Source: Dipylidium caninum (Eukaryota > Platyhelminthes > Cestoda > Cyclophyllidea > Dipylidiidae). Taken from it: 64,000 bases of DNA. The stretch is from assembly GCA_017562135.1 (NCBI GenBank), contig QEYB01000526.1:372001-436000 (forward strand), written 5' to 3'. This document shows, piece after piece, positions 48,201 through 60,200 of this stretch. A program made the position numbers and the translations under genes. Below the pieces are notes generated by a model. That model had not been told where the DNA came from. It was given only the letters and a program-made list of their open reading frames with translations, and searched no databases. Within the stretch, counting starts at the first letter, position 1, and each line of letters opens with the position of its first letter.

Positions 48201-51200
48201 GGCGACGAATCCGTGCAGGAGTCGTGCCAACGCCCACAAACAGAGCAGGGCGAGTTGATTGAGTGTGAGCTGCAAGGGGAGGAGGCAGTAAGCGTAGAGA
48301 CGAGGTGTTCCACCCGTGGCAGGCCAGGGCAGGGCAGGGGGAGGCACTAACTTGGACGTTGGTGGCACCGGAGGCCTCAACGCCGCTTTCCTCCAGCGTG
48401 AAGTCGTAGGCCAGGACATGGTAGAGAAGCATGAAGACCGCGCCGTTCTGTTGGAGGCTGTTGCAGAGCCAAAAGTCCTCGGCAAAGGCGGCGGCGCAGG
48501 CAGCGGCTTGGCAGCAGAGACGCGAGAGGTTCTGCAAGACAAGGAAAGCAGCTCCAAAGGGGGATGTAGTTGAGCCACCTCTGGCGTGCGAGGGAGGCAA
48601 CACGGAACACGTCTTTCTCCACCTCAGGGGGAGAAGACTATCAGGCCGGACATTCCACACGCGTCCGCCATTCCAAGCCCTCCCCCCGACTCGGGCTGCC
48701 CAGAGCGTCTAACCTCACGTTTGCGGCGTGGCCGAAGTCGTGAACACAACCCAGAACTATTAACCGGAAGGAGGAAAGGGGAAAATGGAGTACCGCCCGG
48801 CTCAACCAGGCGGCACGACGTCGTTATGGTCAGCGCGGTGAAGTCCTCGGCATCATCGGGGGGAGAGAAGAGGGGGGGGTGAGGAGGGTGGAGGGGATGC
48901 ACCGAAGTCGCCTTTTAGACTGACCTTGTAGTAGAGGAGACGAAGTATCTCCTTTACGATCTGCGGTATCTCGTGGATACACTCCCGGGAGGCGGGGAAT
49001 TTGGTGGAGACGGTGAAGAATCCAGTCACGTGGCAGCAGACATTCGTTGCCAAGGCGTTGTTTAGGCTGTCGTCGAGGGAGAGGAGGGCGACGCATCGAG
49101 CGAATGCGTCCTGAAAGTATCGGGAGAAAGAATCAGGACATCGTTGAGGCGGCGAGTAGACGGCAAAGTGAATCAATGGTAGACTGGGTGGGTGGGGAGG
49201 AGGAATCTGAGGCTCCTGGGCCCGCGTTATGACCGATGGGGATGGGGAGACCGGAGGAAGCTCGGCGATGGCGGTGGCGGATGTATGGGAGGGGATTATT
49301 TCGAGTACCTCTAAGGGGAAGGTCATCGAAATACCACAACTCTCCCGCGTCACAGCGAGAAACTCATTCCTCTGCTCAAATGAAGCGATTCTAGCGCCGC
49401 TGAATGGTGCTGGCGATCGCGGCGAGGGAAGAGCGGTCAAGCGGAAGACTGGACGGGAGTATGGACAACGAGGCGGATAGTCTTTGCACCTCCGTCAACC
49501 GGTGCACCACTCAAAGATCGGCGGTTCACGAAACGCATCAGAAGAGGCGCTGGGAGGTGGAACGGGGGTGGGGGGGGGGAGGGGAGGAAGCTGCCAAAGG
49601 CCAACCTGAAGGGTTTGGAGACCGCCCTCACGTCTCAACTCCTCTGCGTTGAGCGCACTGGTCGCGACTGTCTCGTAGGCCAGCTCGGTGGAGGGGGAGA
49701 GGAGTTCGGTGGCGCTGTTGCCCCCATCGCCGCCGGCTTCGAGGCCCTTCCCGAAAAGCGTCTCATCCTCCACCTCCATGCGAATGGTGCGGATGAGGGC
49801 GGGGTAACCGGCGTATTTGTGGGGTGTCAGTTCTGAATGAGAGACATAAAAAAGGAGAGGGAAACGCAGGTGTCTGAAGCCGGAATTCCATTGGTCAGTG
49901 ATCATCTGACCAATCACAATTGAGTGGATCAGTGGAAAGGCAAGTCGACGGCGAAAATAACCGCCTGAGAATTAAATTTCCGTGAGATGGGCGTGGACGA
50001 GAGATCGTTCAACGAAAAAGGCATCTCTGAGTGACAGGCAAATCGGAAATGGTCTACTCCTCGACTCGGTGAAAGGCGGAGGAGGTGGCCAAAAAAGCAA
50101 CTGAACACAGACGGAATAACGACCTTCTCCCGAAAGCAAGTGGAGAGACACGGCAGAACGAGAAGGCAACACGAAAACCTCGACATCGTCAACGACAACA
50201 AACCTTTGCGGTATCGGGAGTAGAGGATACTCTGAGCCCGAATGAGGAGTTGAATGTGTCGACGGTTGGGTCCGTTGGTGCCGAGTCCGCGCTCACAGAG
50301 GAAGTTGTAGGCCGCCTTGACAGCCTGAAATTTTGCCTGACCATTGGGATTTTTGTCCGGATGGTACTTCATCGACAGTTGGTAGTAGGCGCGACGGATG
50401 CTCGCTTCTTGGTTCGATCTGCGAAGTGAAAAGCAAATTGCTCTCCTTTAGCGGCAACACTCAACGCCACTTCGCTCGTGCGTCCACCTGAGGCGTGTCG
50501 TTACTGCAACATTTCGTCCATTCCCCTGTCCCCGCGGTCGCCCAACTCGAGTGGCGACCCACGTGCCACATCTACGCTCTCGCTCGAGATTGAGACGAGT
50601 CACTGGACTTACTCGTTCAATTGGCTGGCGTCGAGTCCCAATTCGCGCAACGAGTCCTCGTAGGTGATCCGCGAGGGCTTCTTCTCCGTCTCAACCCGCC
50701 ACAGGGCCAAGATATCGCGGAGCAGGACTATCTGAAGGCGAGAGAGTGCAGAGGGTTGAGAGGGTGCTCCTCTCTCCTTCCCCCCACCTCCCCGAGGAGG
50801 CGGGCAACTCACCGGGTCCTTGACAGGCCAGTCGGGGAAGCGGGCCGTGTCGCAGAAGTGGCGGAGGTAGTAGCGGTTGCAGAAGAGTTCGCCCTCCAGC
50901 TGCGCGTAGACGATGCGTGGAATGCCGATGTGGTGGTAGAGGGCGCGCACGTTGCTCTTCAGCCGTGGTGTGAAGTCGGCCAGATGGGCCGCGATTCGCG
51001 ATATCATGAAGCGTCTGTGGGGGGCGGGAGGGGGAGAGAGAGAGAGACACCGTAACACATGCACCCCGACGAGGCGACAGTGAGCGGCCTCGCGCTAAGA
51101 CAGCAGTTAAGTAGATCAAAACGCAGCTTAAAGCGGGTGGGCGCGAGGAAATGCGGAATGGGCGCCCAAAGTCCCCGTCTGGAGGTGTGAACCGGCATTC

Positions 51201-54200
51201 ACTGGCCGAGAGCACGTCGACAAACACCATTTTTGCAAGACAAACTCGACCGGAGCGAGTATTTTGAAGACTTGGCGGGTCTGCCACGTGGTGGGCAAAG
51301 AGGGAGGATGGTGGGGGCAAAACTCACCGCATCTCCTGATTCCAAATGGCCTCGGGGGTGTCAAAGTTGCCCAAGAAGATCTCAGCGAACTTCTCCGGCG
51401 GGTGGTTCTCCAGGAAGGCGATCATTGCCTCGGGCAGAACTTTGCCCAACACCGACGACAGTCCCGTCGCGGAGGTCTGAATGAGGCAGAAAAGTGGGCT
51501 GTTCAGAGGGCGGGAGGCGGAAAGTGAAGGCAAAATAAGAGAGGAGGGGGGGTTTGAGCGAGGGTGCCACAACCTCTCGTCAACGTGGTGACGGAGGAGA
51601 GGGGAGGACGCTCTAATTGGGGACGCAGCGAGGAACACCGCCACTGCTGAAGACACCTCCAATTCATCCGCCTCTTTCCCATGCCTGTCGGCGTTAATTG
51701 GTGGAAAACGTGTTGCCTCCGAGGCAAAACAAGCGGACAATGGGGGTTGTTTTGGCGGTTGACAGCGCCTCGAAGAGAAGTCAAAGAGGAATGTTGGAGG
51801 CTTCGGAGAAGGACACTCTACAGGAAGCCTCCTAGAGCTCGTGGGGAGGCGATGCACCAAATGCGTTCAACTTATTGCGGAGACACGTTTACCTTCCCAG
51901 CCAATCTCAAAATCGTCGACTCGGAAGCCTCAAAGTGCCTCTCAACTCGGTCAACTCTGCCCACCCCGAGCACGCGGAGAGGCCAACTGGCGAGGCGATG
52001 CACCGGAATCCGGGATGAGATGTAGGCCAAATCAAATGTCTCACAGGGAGGAAGCCGCCAAGACCATCTAATCGCGCAAATCGGCCGACTACTCGAGAAC
52101 AACTTTGGGTGGATCGGCATGAGGTTTTGAAGAGGAAGTGGCCGAAGGAGGGTCATGAAGAGAATGGGGGGGGGAGGCTGAGAATGAGGAGAAGGAGACG
52201 AGAAGGAGGAGGGGGGGAGGGTGGGAAGGAGAGAGCGACTCGCCTCCTCTGCTTGCAGCAAGTGTGCCGCCTTGAGGAAGCGGGCAATTGGGAGGACGTT
52301 GCTGCCGGTATACATGAGGATGAAGAAGAAGACACCCGTGAGGTAGATCCGCGGCAGACAGGGGTTCTGGTCGACCACGTGAAGGAGGAGGCCGGCAACG
52401 CGCTCCACCAGGGGCGGGTCAAAGGTGAGGAGGAGCTGGCGGGAACGGAAAAGTACACGCCCCGAGGTCAGTGCAATAAAACCGCCACCCGGCATAATCG
52501 TGCGGCCATTTGGAAGCCGCCGGTAAGGCAACCACCGGTGCCAACTCGCGTCCAGGCCGAGAGCCTCTTCGCGTGGACTGGACGCGGGTTGACCTACCTG
52601 GACAATGTGCGGCAGGTTGAAGGGACTCGAGATGGTCCTCCTCGGCCTCGGGAGGGGTCGAATTATGCCGCCCGTTGCCGCGTCCCTGGACGCACTGCTC
52701 TCGCAGAGTCTCTTCAAAACCTCCACGCAACGAATTGCCAACGCCGTGTGGTCGAGAAGTGCCCCATGGCTGAAGCCCAATTTGGCGATTAAATCGTTCT
52801 TATCGTCCGCCTCCTTCGACATCGGCGCCTCCGCCTCCCCACTGGCCTCCACGTCGTCGCAAGTGAGGAGGCGGGGCACCGACCAGCGCAGCTGAACCAC
52901 CCGATTGGCCGGCATCCAGCCGAGGGTGGACGCAGACGGCGTTTTTGTGGTTCCCCCGGCACCGGTGGTGGTGGCACCGAACGGTGCGAAGTCCGTGCTC
53001 GTCGTCGAGCCGAAAATCTTCTCCTCCTCGTTCTCGTCAGTATCAACAAAGACGCCTTCAATGCGACAGCGAGGCTGACTGTCCAGGCCCTGGGCGAAGA
53101 CGTAAGTGTTGCCCGCCAGACTACCGTCGGACAGCTTTTGACTCAACTAAGGTGGGAGAGAGAGAGAAGGCTGTGTTAGGAACAGGATTTGTGAGGCGTA
53201 AAAAAAACAGTTGGCCCAGAGCCGAGGCGACGCGGTGTTGGAAGATGAGGAGCCTCTAGGGCGTCCAACAACTGCGCCAATGCGCCAACCGGCTTTGGAC
53301 GATGGCAGAGGCCAAGCTGGAGGAGAAGTCGCCTCCAGGAGGGACTACGACGGCTCAAACGCCTACGGCGCTTAAAGTGACAAGCTCAAATGGAAAGAAT
53401 GGGAGACGGCGAGGAGAGAGAGGGGAGGAGGAGTCGGGGCACCTCGACGAAGGTGAAGGGTCCCTCGGAGGCACGCGGCTCGACGGTGCGCCAGTACCAC
53501 CACTCGCGCTGCGTCGCCCCACCACCCTGCGCGGCGTCCGGAGTGTCGGAGGCGCCCTTCAGCACGTTGGTCGCCGTCGGCACCGGCGCCCGAGAGGTGT
53601 GGAGGTGCGCCAAACAGGCCAGATCTGTGACCACGCGCACCCCGTCGGCCTCGAGGAACTCGTCGGCGTTGTACTGCCAGCCGCGAAGAGAGAGAAAGAG
53701 AAAGAGGAAGAAAGATAGTTAAGCTTCCTTTTTTTGCCAAAACAGACAAACGCGGGATTGAAAGGCGTAAATCTACCTTATTAATCACTAATTTCTCCAG
53801 CAGAGTGATAAGACAGTCCCTTTCCGCGGCCGATGGGGTTCTATCCAGAAGGTGCACCAGCAGGGGAATATCGGAGACGGCGCCAATCTCCTCGTGGCAG
53901 CGTCCGTAGACAATTGCCATCGCATTCAGACAGAGGCAGCGCATCGAGAGCAGATGGTTGCCGCGTCCACCGCGACTGCGTTTATCCTGCGGAATCCTTC
54001 CACCACCGCCGCCACCGCCTCCGTTGGCACCTGCGTGAGCAAACGAAGTCATCGAGCCCACCGCAGCGGTGTACTGGAGGTAGCGTCGGAAGAGTTCACT
54101 GAAGAATTCCCGGCTAACAAAGGAGAAGGAGAAGAGGCTGAAATGCGCCGTGGAGCATCCAACAAGGCCTCCAGTCGCCGAGTTATACACTGTCGAGGGC

Positions 54201-57200
54201 GGTGAGTTAACAGGGTGGCCCGAAAACCCGAAGTGGCACGAGGGGAGGCCGGTAGCCCTGCTCCTCCGTCGGGCCCGAGTGGGACTCGACCACGAGCCCT
54301 GCAGCGCTGCTGTGCGAAGGGCGAGGAGAGAAGCCTCGAAAAGTCTGCCACGGGATGGCCTGCGTGTACACCTCGCCGAGTGCAGACGAGGGGACGAGGG
54401 AGACAAAGAGACCTGACGGTTTAGTAGAATGGCCAATCGAAGGCGAGAGGAGATTTGCAACACACCTGTTTTTGATCCTCGAAAGACCCATAGTCGACAC
54501 CTCGGTGGTAGCATTGGCAGTCGCGGAGGCCAGACGTTTGTCCTCCTCCAGGAGGAGACGCAAAAAGTAATTTCCGACACGAGGCTCACAGGCCAGACTG
54601 TGGTAGCGAACACGGAATTCCGTGTGGTTCCACGAGACTCCGTTCACCTGGGCCAGCAGATGGGCCACTTTGCTCTCGAGAAGGCTTTTCACTGGCGAAG
54701 AAGGAGGCGGACAACCCTCGGTGTTGCCTTCGACGGGACCACCATTGGTTGCGACTGGGATGTTCTCGTCAACACTGGTGTTGTCCGTGGCCTCAAAGTT
54801 GTCTTCAACTGCCTCACCCTCCTCTACCGAGTCGCCTTGAGCGTCCTCGGCTGAGGGTGCGTCTGGATCGTCCTCATCTTCCAGCCGAGAGTGCGAGAAA
54901 TACTCGCACTCACGCCGGTATTCGTTGGTCTCCTTCTCGATGGCGTCCTTCAATTCGCCTCGAGTCTGTCGGGCGGATGACAAAGAAAAAAGTCACGCAG
55001 TGGAGAAAAGAAACTTTATTCCGATTAAGAAAACGTGTCGAGACGGATGAGCCCACTTGTTGGGGAAGAGAGGCTTCAATGTCGCAAAGATCGTGGCCTT
55101 TCAGTCGGGCAGACGAAATCGCCTCAATTGGGCACGATGGTAGTTTACTTTGCTGGGCAGGGCAAAAGCAGACCTCCGCAAAGCCGATCGTAGCGCCAAT
55201 CCTTCCTCCCCGTTCGACGGGCGGTTGAATCTCGATAAAATACCTCCTACAGATGGTGAATGAGCCGATTTTGACAGACACCAGGTGAGGCTTTGTTTAA
55301 AATTGTTCTTTTCCCGCCCCACTCCCACGTTAATCACACCACTTGTCGACGCTCGACACCGTCTACGGTGACAAGGAGTCGTGGAAGACATTGGCGTCCA
55401 CAAAAATCGACATAAACTCAACGGTGCTGGCGCAACGGGTACCTTCTGGGCCATGTGCCCCGGCCACCGGAGCGCATAGCCCCAGCTCGGTCGGAACACC
55501 TCGCGCCCAGTGGTAAAGCACCTCATCCACCCGCGTGAAGCATCCACTAGGCGTCGAGAATTCAGTCCACACGCACGTTGGAGACGCTGGCGTTCGGAGC
55601 AAGTGTCACACGGACTGGTAGGGGCGTGGAGAGCCCAAAAGATTAAGAGGAAAAGAGAAGCGCCTGTCACTTGACGCCTCGGGGGGGGGGGGGACGAGGG
55701 AGAGAGCACGTCTCGCCGGGTGGCGAAAACGAAGAGCTTGTCTTAAATCACCTCCACCCGGGGGTGCAAATTACGAAAGTCCACGAATTGTCTCAAGCAA
55801 GGCGATAGGTGAGGAGACAATGAATGATCAAGAAGCGGGACGAGTGAGAAAAACTGCCCACTCGGACACTCGGGAGAAACAAGTTTTTGTACATTCGGTT
55901 AAATTCGGCAGAATCGAACCACCAATGAAGTAAAGTATACGGAGCAGCGGTAAAAACGCCATTTACTCCGTCACCAGGGTTTTAATCTACGCAACAACGA
56001 GTGTTATGGATGTACCCTGAGATTCCAAATCAAGTCGGGTTTGGCGTGGTCTTGGTGAAATTGGTAGTAGAAGAGGGGCCAGTTGAGGGGCGGCGGCAGT
56101 TCGGCTGGTTTGCCGTTCACTCGGGTGTCCGGAGCGCCCAGTTTAATGCGCATTCGACGCGTCAGTCGTAACGCTACGGGCTTGTCCTCAATGTTTGGCG
56201 TGGGAGGCTGAAAGAGACGGTAAATGGACGAGATGACGACGGAGGAGGAGGAGAAGGCAAAGCAGTCGTCTAATCGAACCTGGAAAATCGGGCCATTTGA
56301 GCTTCATTAGAATCCACAGTGTAAAATGGAATTAGCGGGGAGAGGAAAGGCCTCTTCGGGACTGGAGTAAGGCGAATAAAGGCGTAGGGGTTGGAGAGGG
56401 AGGGTTGTGGTCTTACGCAGGAAAGATAAATGAACAAAAAGAAACCATAGTATTAAACTACCAAGAAGTTTCCTCAAATTGACAATTTAACAAACGCTTT
56501 GCTGATGGATTAACGAGCACTGAATAGAAGGAAGAAGTAACGGACAAGGAGGTTACTCAATAGGAGCGACGCCTTGACAAGGTGTGGACCTGAGCAAAGA
56601 AAACAGAGGAATGAAAGGCAGACCGGTGGAAAGAGAAGTGGGGGTTGAGCAAGTCGGCGACTGGTTGTTAGGAAACGGAAGAAATGGTAGCATAGGTAGA
56701 GCAAGTCGGCAAAGAATTGCAAAATTTTAGGCTGCCAACCCTTCAAATTACGCGAAATGTGCGACGGGGACTTACCTTGCGTGGTTGAAGGCCAACTTTG
56801 ACTCGCCAATGTTGCAAAATGCCATCTACACGCTCTTGCAAAATGTAAAGCGGTTCCGATTTCTTGCTCTGCACCCGCATCGCATGCTCCTGGAGACGGA
56901 GAGGAAGGGGGTAGTAAGGAGGGCGAAACATTCGGGGGATAATACTGAAATTCTTTCGTTGGCCAGCGATGAGAAAACGTAAGAAATATAAATGAAATAA
57001 CAAAACTGTTACTTAATAAATTTAAGTAGGTATTTTTAGAGCAGCGCATGAACACGGTCGTGTGGAGAACGACAAGACGCAGTCTGGGCTCGATACCACT
57101 AAGAAAGGCGTGAATGCATGTGGATGGTCATACTTGTGCAAGCTGAAGATTGTCTCTAATGAAAAGGTGGTCCTTTTCTGCCTCTGGAGGAGGGTCGGGC

Positions 57201-60200
57201 GATTCCAAGTACGAGAGAAGACCATCAGGCTGAAAAAACCAAGATAGTATCAGAGTAAAGTCCACCCAATTTCCCACGACATAGAAGTGGTCATAACTCA
57301 CAAAGATGCGCTTGAGCAAGTCCTGAGCCTGTAAGTTGTTTTCTGTCCACAAGGCAATCAACTGGCGACTGAGTTGCCTACCGAGTCGGAAGAGAGTAAG
57401 ATAAATCAGACTACTGAATTTCAGATCAAAGGTTGGTCATTCAAACAAGGCTGATTTTCGAGTGTCCCAAAAACCCTGCCGCATTTCTGATTCTCGCGAA
57501 AACAGACAAGCTGCTCTCTATCTCGAGAGTTGAAGACAAGCAAAGTGGGGTAGGAGGGTAGAAATCGCCAAGAAACCCATTACAAAAGAATCGAAAGATC
57601 CACCTCACTGGCAAAACAGCTTTAAGTGTTCTAGCGAATATTGCCGCGACTGTCGGAAGCTCCAATGTGCTGAGAGACATTTCTAAGCGAGAACTGAGAT
57701 GTGGCAAGAAGTTGGTCCACCTAACAGAAAATCCCTTGCAGACCTACGTAGCGAACGACTGCCTCTTTCTACCTCAGTGTTATCTCACCCGGACTCAACC
57801 GTTTCACATTCCCTAACACCGCCTTGGGCAGCGCTATAGCCTTCAGGAGTTTCCCGTTTATTTTAGACGTCGAGGCCAGGAGTGTGGATGTTCTGAAGAA
57901 TTGTTAGTGAACACTAAAATTACAATCAAGGTGCAAAAACGGATTAACTTCCCAACTAAGACCGTTGTGGAAAATATTAATTGCTAGTTACTAAAATCAT
58001 ATGAGTAACACATTTTATTAAAAAATTACCCAATTGGAGGGTTGTGTAATGTTATTAAAATTAAGACGGTGGCGCAACTCCTCGAGAGGGGGGAGGGGGA
58101 AGAGAGCGAGGAGCGAGGACAAGCTCACCTGAGAACGAGGTTTCGGGGGTCGGTGGTGCTGGCGAAGCAGGCGATTGAGATGTGTTGCAGGAGAGCCCCC
58201 TCAACCAGCGCCATCTGCCGCAACTGCGCCACGAGTTCGTCCGAGGCCTCGTCGATCAGCGCACGCATTACGAGTCCTGCGCCCTTCACTATGGCCAAAC
58301 TTGGGTGCTGCGCACAAGAAAAGGCCAGATAGCCGAAAGCGACCTCGAATGCACTGGCTTGGAGGGGGCCAGGGAAGAGCCCCGCCATGTCTAGTCGTGC
58401 TTCACCGACAGTCGTCTAGTGGCGCGTGGATGGGGGAGGGGGGGGGGCGGAGAGGGAGCGTCAAAAAGGACGGAAAGAATTTAAAAAAGGGGGCGAGTCG
58501 ACCACTTTCATGGTGGTTAGCATGCCATACGAATCGCAGAAGCAAGTCCAATGTCGAAAAAAAAGTCGACCTGCACGAATGTGTCCTCCGTTGAGGAAGA
58601 AAGAAGGGGAAAAAGGGCAACTCTCACTTCTCTTGAAATCCCAACCACTAGACCCTTTTCCGCATAAAATGCGATGCCACATAGGTTGCATGACGACGCG
58701 ACGAAAGCGAGGCGACAAAAACCCAGGAATAAGGACGGAGGAGAGTCAAGTGGCACACAGTTTCGTGGATTTTTTAAACAAACGGTGTCGTTGTAAACAT
58801 CAACCAGCACATGACGCCAAAAAGTGGGCCGGAACAGAACCGATTCTCGACTCCCTAGGCCACAGACTGAGAAAAGGGAAGGGAGAGAGGGAGAGGAAAG
58901 GAGGTTCGGAGGAGGTTTGACACCGGTGTGCCAGCGAGGTGATGACGACGGCGAGAGGATGGGAAACGGAAAACAGAGCAGAGAAAGAGACGCACCGAGA
59001 AGAGACGAAAGAGAGCGCGACCACGGGAGGCGACCAAAGCCAGAAGGGCCTCGAACGACGCCCCCTCCGACGTCTCCGAGTAGGGCAGGCAAAGGGCGAA
59101 GGTGAAGAAGTCGAGGAGGCCGGAGATGACCAAGGAGCCAGTCCCCCGAAGCTGTGATGGGCGAAAGCATGGTGCACAGATGACAGCGCCATGAAGACGG
59201 CAATTTATTTCTTTACAGACGCAATTACGGCCACTAAGGCAGCCGAAAAGCACACGGAAAATATTTTCAAGTGGGCTAAAAGGCGATTCCGGGACAAAGT
59301 CGCTATGCTCGGCTCCCGCCAACCATTCCGTCCAGCCGAGGAGAAGGTTTTGGGCCATTCAGGCCGCCGACACCCAAAAGACGCCGACGCGTTAGCTTAG
59401 AAAGACAGGAAAAAAAACCGAGCTCGGGTGGACCTGTGACCGGGCGGAGGCGGCGGGGGGGGAGGTGGAAGGGGAGGAGGTGCGGACGAGCGCAGACTCA
59501 CCGCGTGGAGGGTGAAGAGGTTGACCAGATTGCGCATAAACGGCACACTCGACATGATGGAGGCCTTGTTGAGTTGTTCCTGCCTCAGGTCCGGCGCCTC
59601 GTGCATGGGTTGCATCAGGGTGTTGACCGCGTCGATCACCGAATGCGTCAGCGAGTCGTCGTCCTGGGCCAGTGCGGACACCACCGCTCTGCCCAAATTC
59701 TCCCTCACTCTGGGATAAGCACAAAAAAGCTGACAGGGTGTTAAGGCACAAATTAGAAGTGGAAGGGGAGTTGAGGGGGTGCAAACGGAGAGCGAGACGA
59801 GACTCTGGGGGTCAGGGGCGGGAGGCAGGAAGCGCGTATCCACTGACCCAGCCAGTTGGGTGAAGGCCGCGAAGCCCGCCTTGGACGCGACGAGACGTCG
59901 AATCGCCTGGAATCTCGCCTCCTCCAATTGGAGCCTCATCTCCTGATCGGAGAGACTCTGACCGAGACAGTCGAGGTCGGGGAGAAGGACACGCTGGGTG
60001 TTGGGGAAGCGGGTGAGGAGAACGATGAGAGCGTCCTTGATCAGTCTTTCCTTATTCTCGGTAAAGATGCCCTGATGGGAGGCGGGGGGAAAAGCAAATG
60101 TCACAAGTGGTCCAGTCGAAGGGGAGGCAGTACACGCCAACTCACATCTTGACTGACGGCATGAACGAGGCCGCTGTAGGCGACATTGGCGTTGAATCGG

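Larger units (their letters stand above)
42280..49110 (-). other. RME-8 exons, C-terminal block
   Basis: Exons: 48925-49110, 48352-48531, 47883-48269, 47509-47625, 45985-46141, 45701-45892, 45328-45603, 44526-44607, 43859-44351, 42904-43050, 42663-42806, 42280-42573. Landmarks: [129 protein letters not shown] and AYLTAGAGG. The last exon carries the stop at 42280-42282 after a low-complexity Ala/Gly/Pro tail. Confidence 0.9.
49606..53146 (-). other. RME-8 exons around the J domain
   Basis: Exons: 52598-53146, 52244-52435, 51328-51476, 50813-51014, 50613-50731, 50204-50418 and 49606-49832. Exon 52244-52435 encodes [20 protein letters not shown]. Exon 51328-51476 encodes [20 protein letters not shown]. 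Exon 50813-51014 encodes [20 protein letters not shown]. Exon 50204-50418 is the J-domain core [19 protein letters not shown] with an intact HPD. Exon 49606-49832 encodes [20 protein letters not shown] and [17 protein letters not shown]. The intron 51477-52243 starts with gc rather than gt. Confidence 0.9.
53443..60071 (-). other. RME-8 exons, central helical block
   Basis: Exons: 59848-60071, 59502-59709, 58996-59151, 58129-58307, 57302-57377, 57134-57229, 56776-56889, 56016-56207, 54466-54965, 53777-54113, 53443-53673. Landmarks: [146 protein letters not shown]. Insertions relative to human: a Glu/Asp-rich stretch in 54466-54965 and a GANGGGGGGGG run in 53777-54113. Confidence 0.9.
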
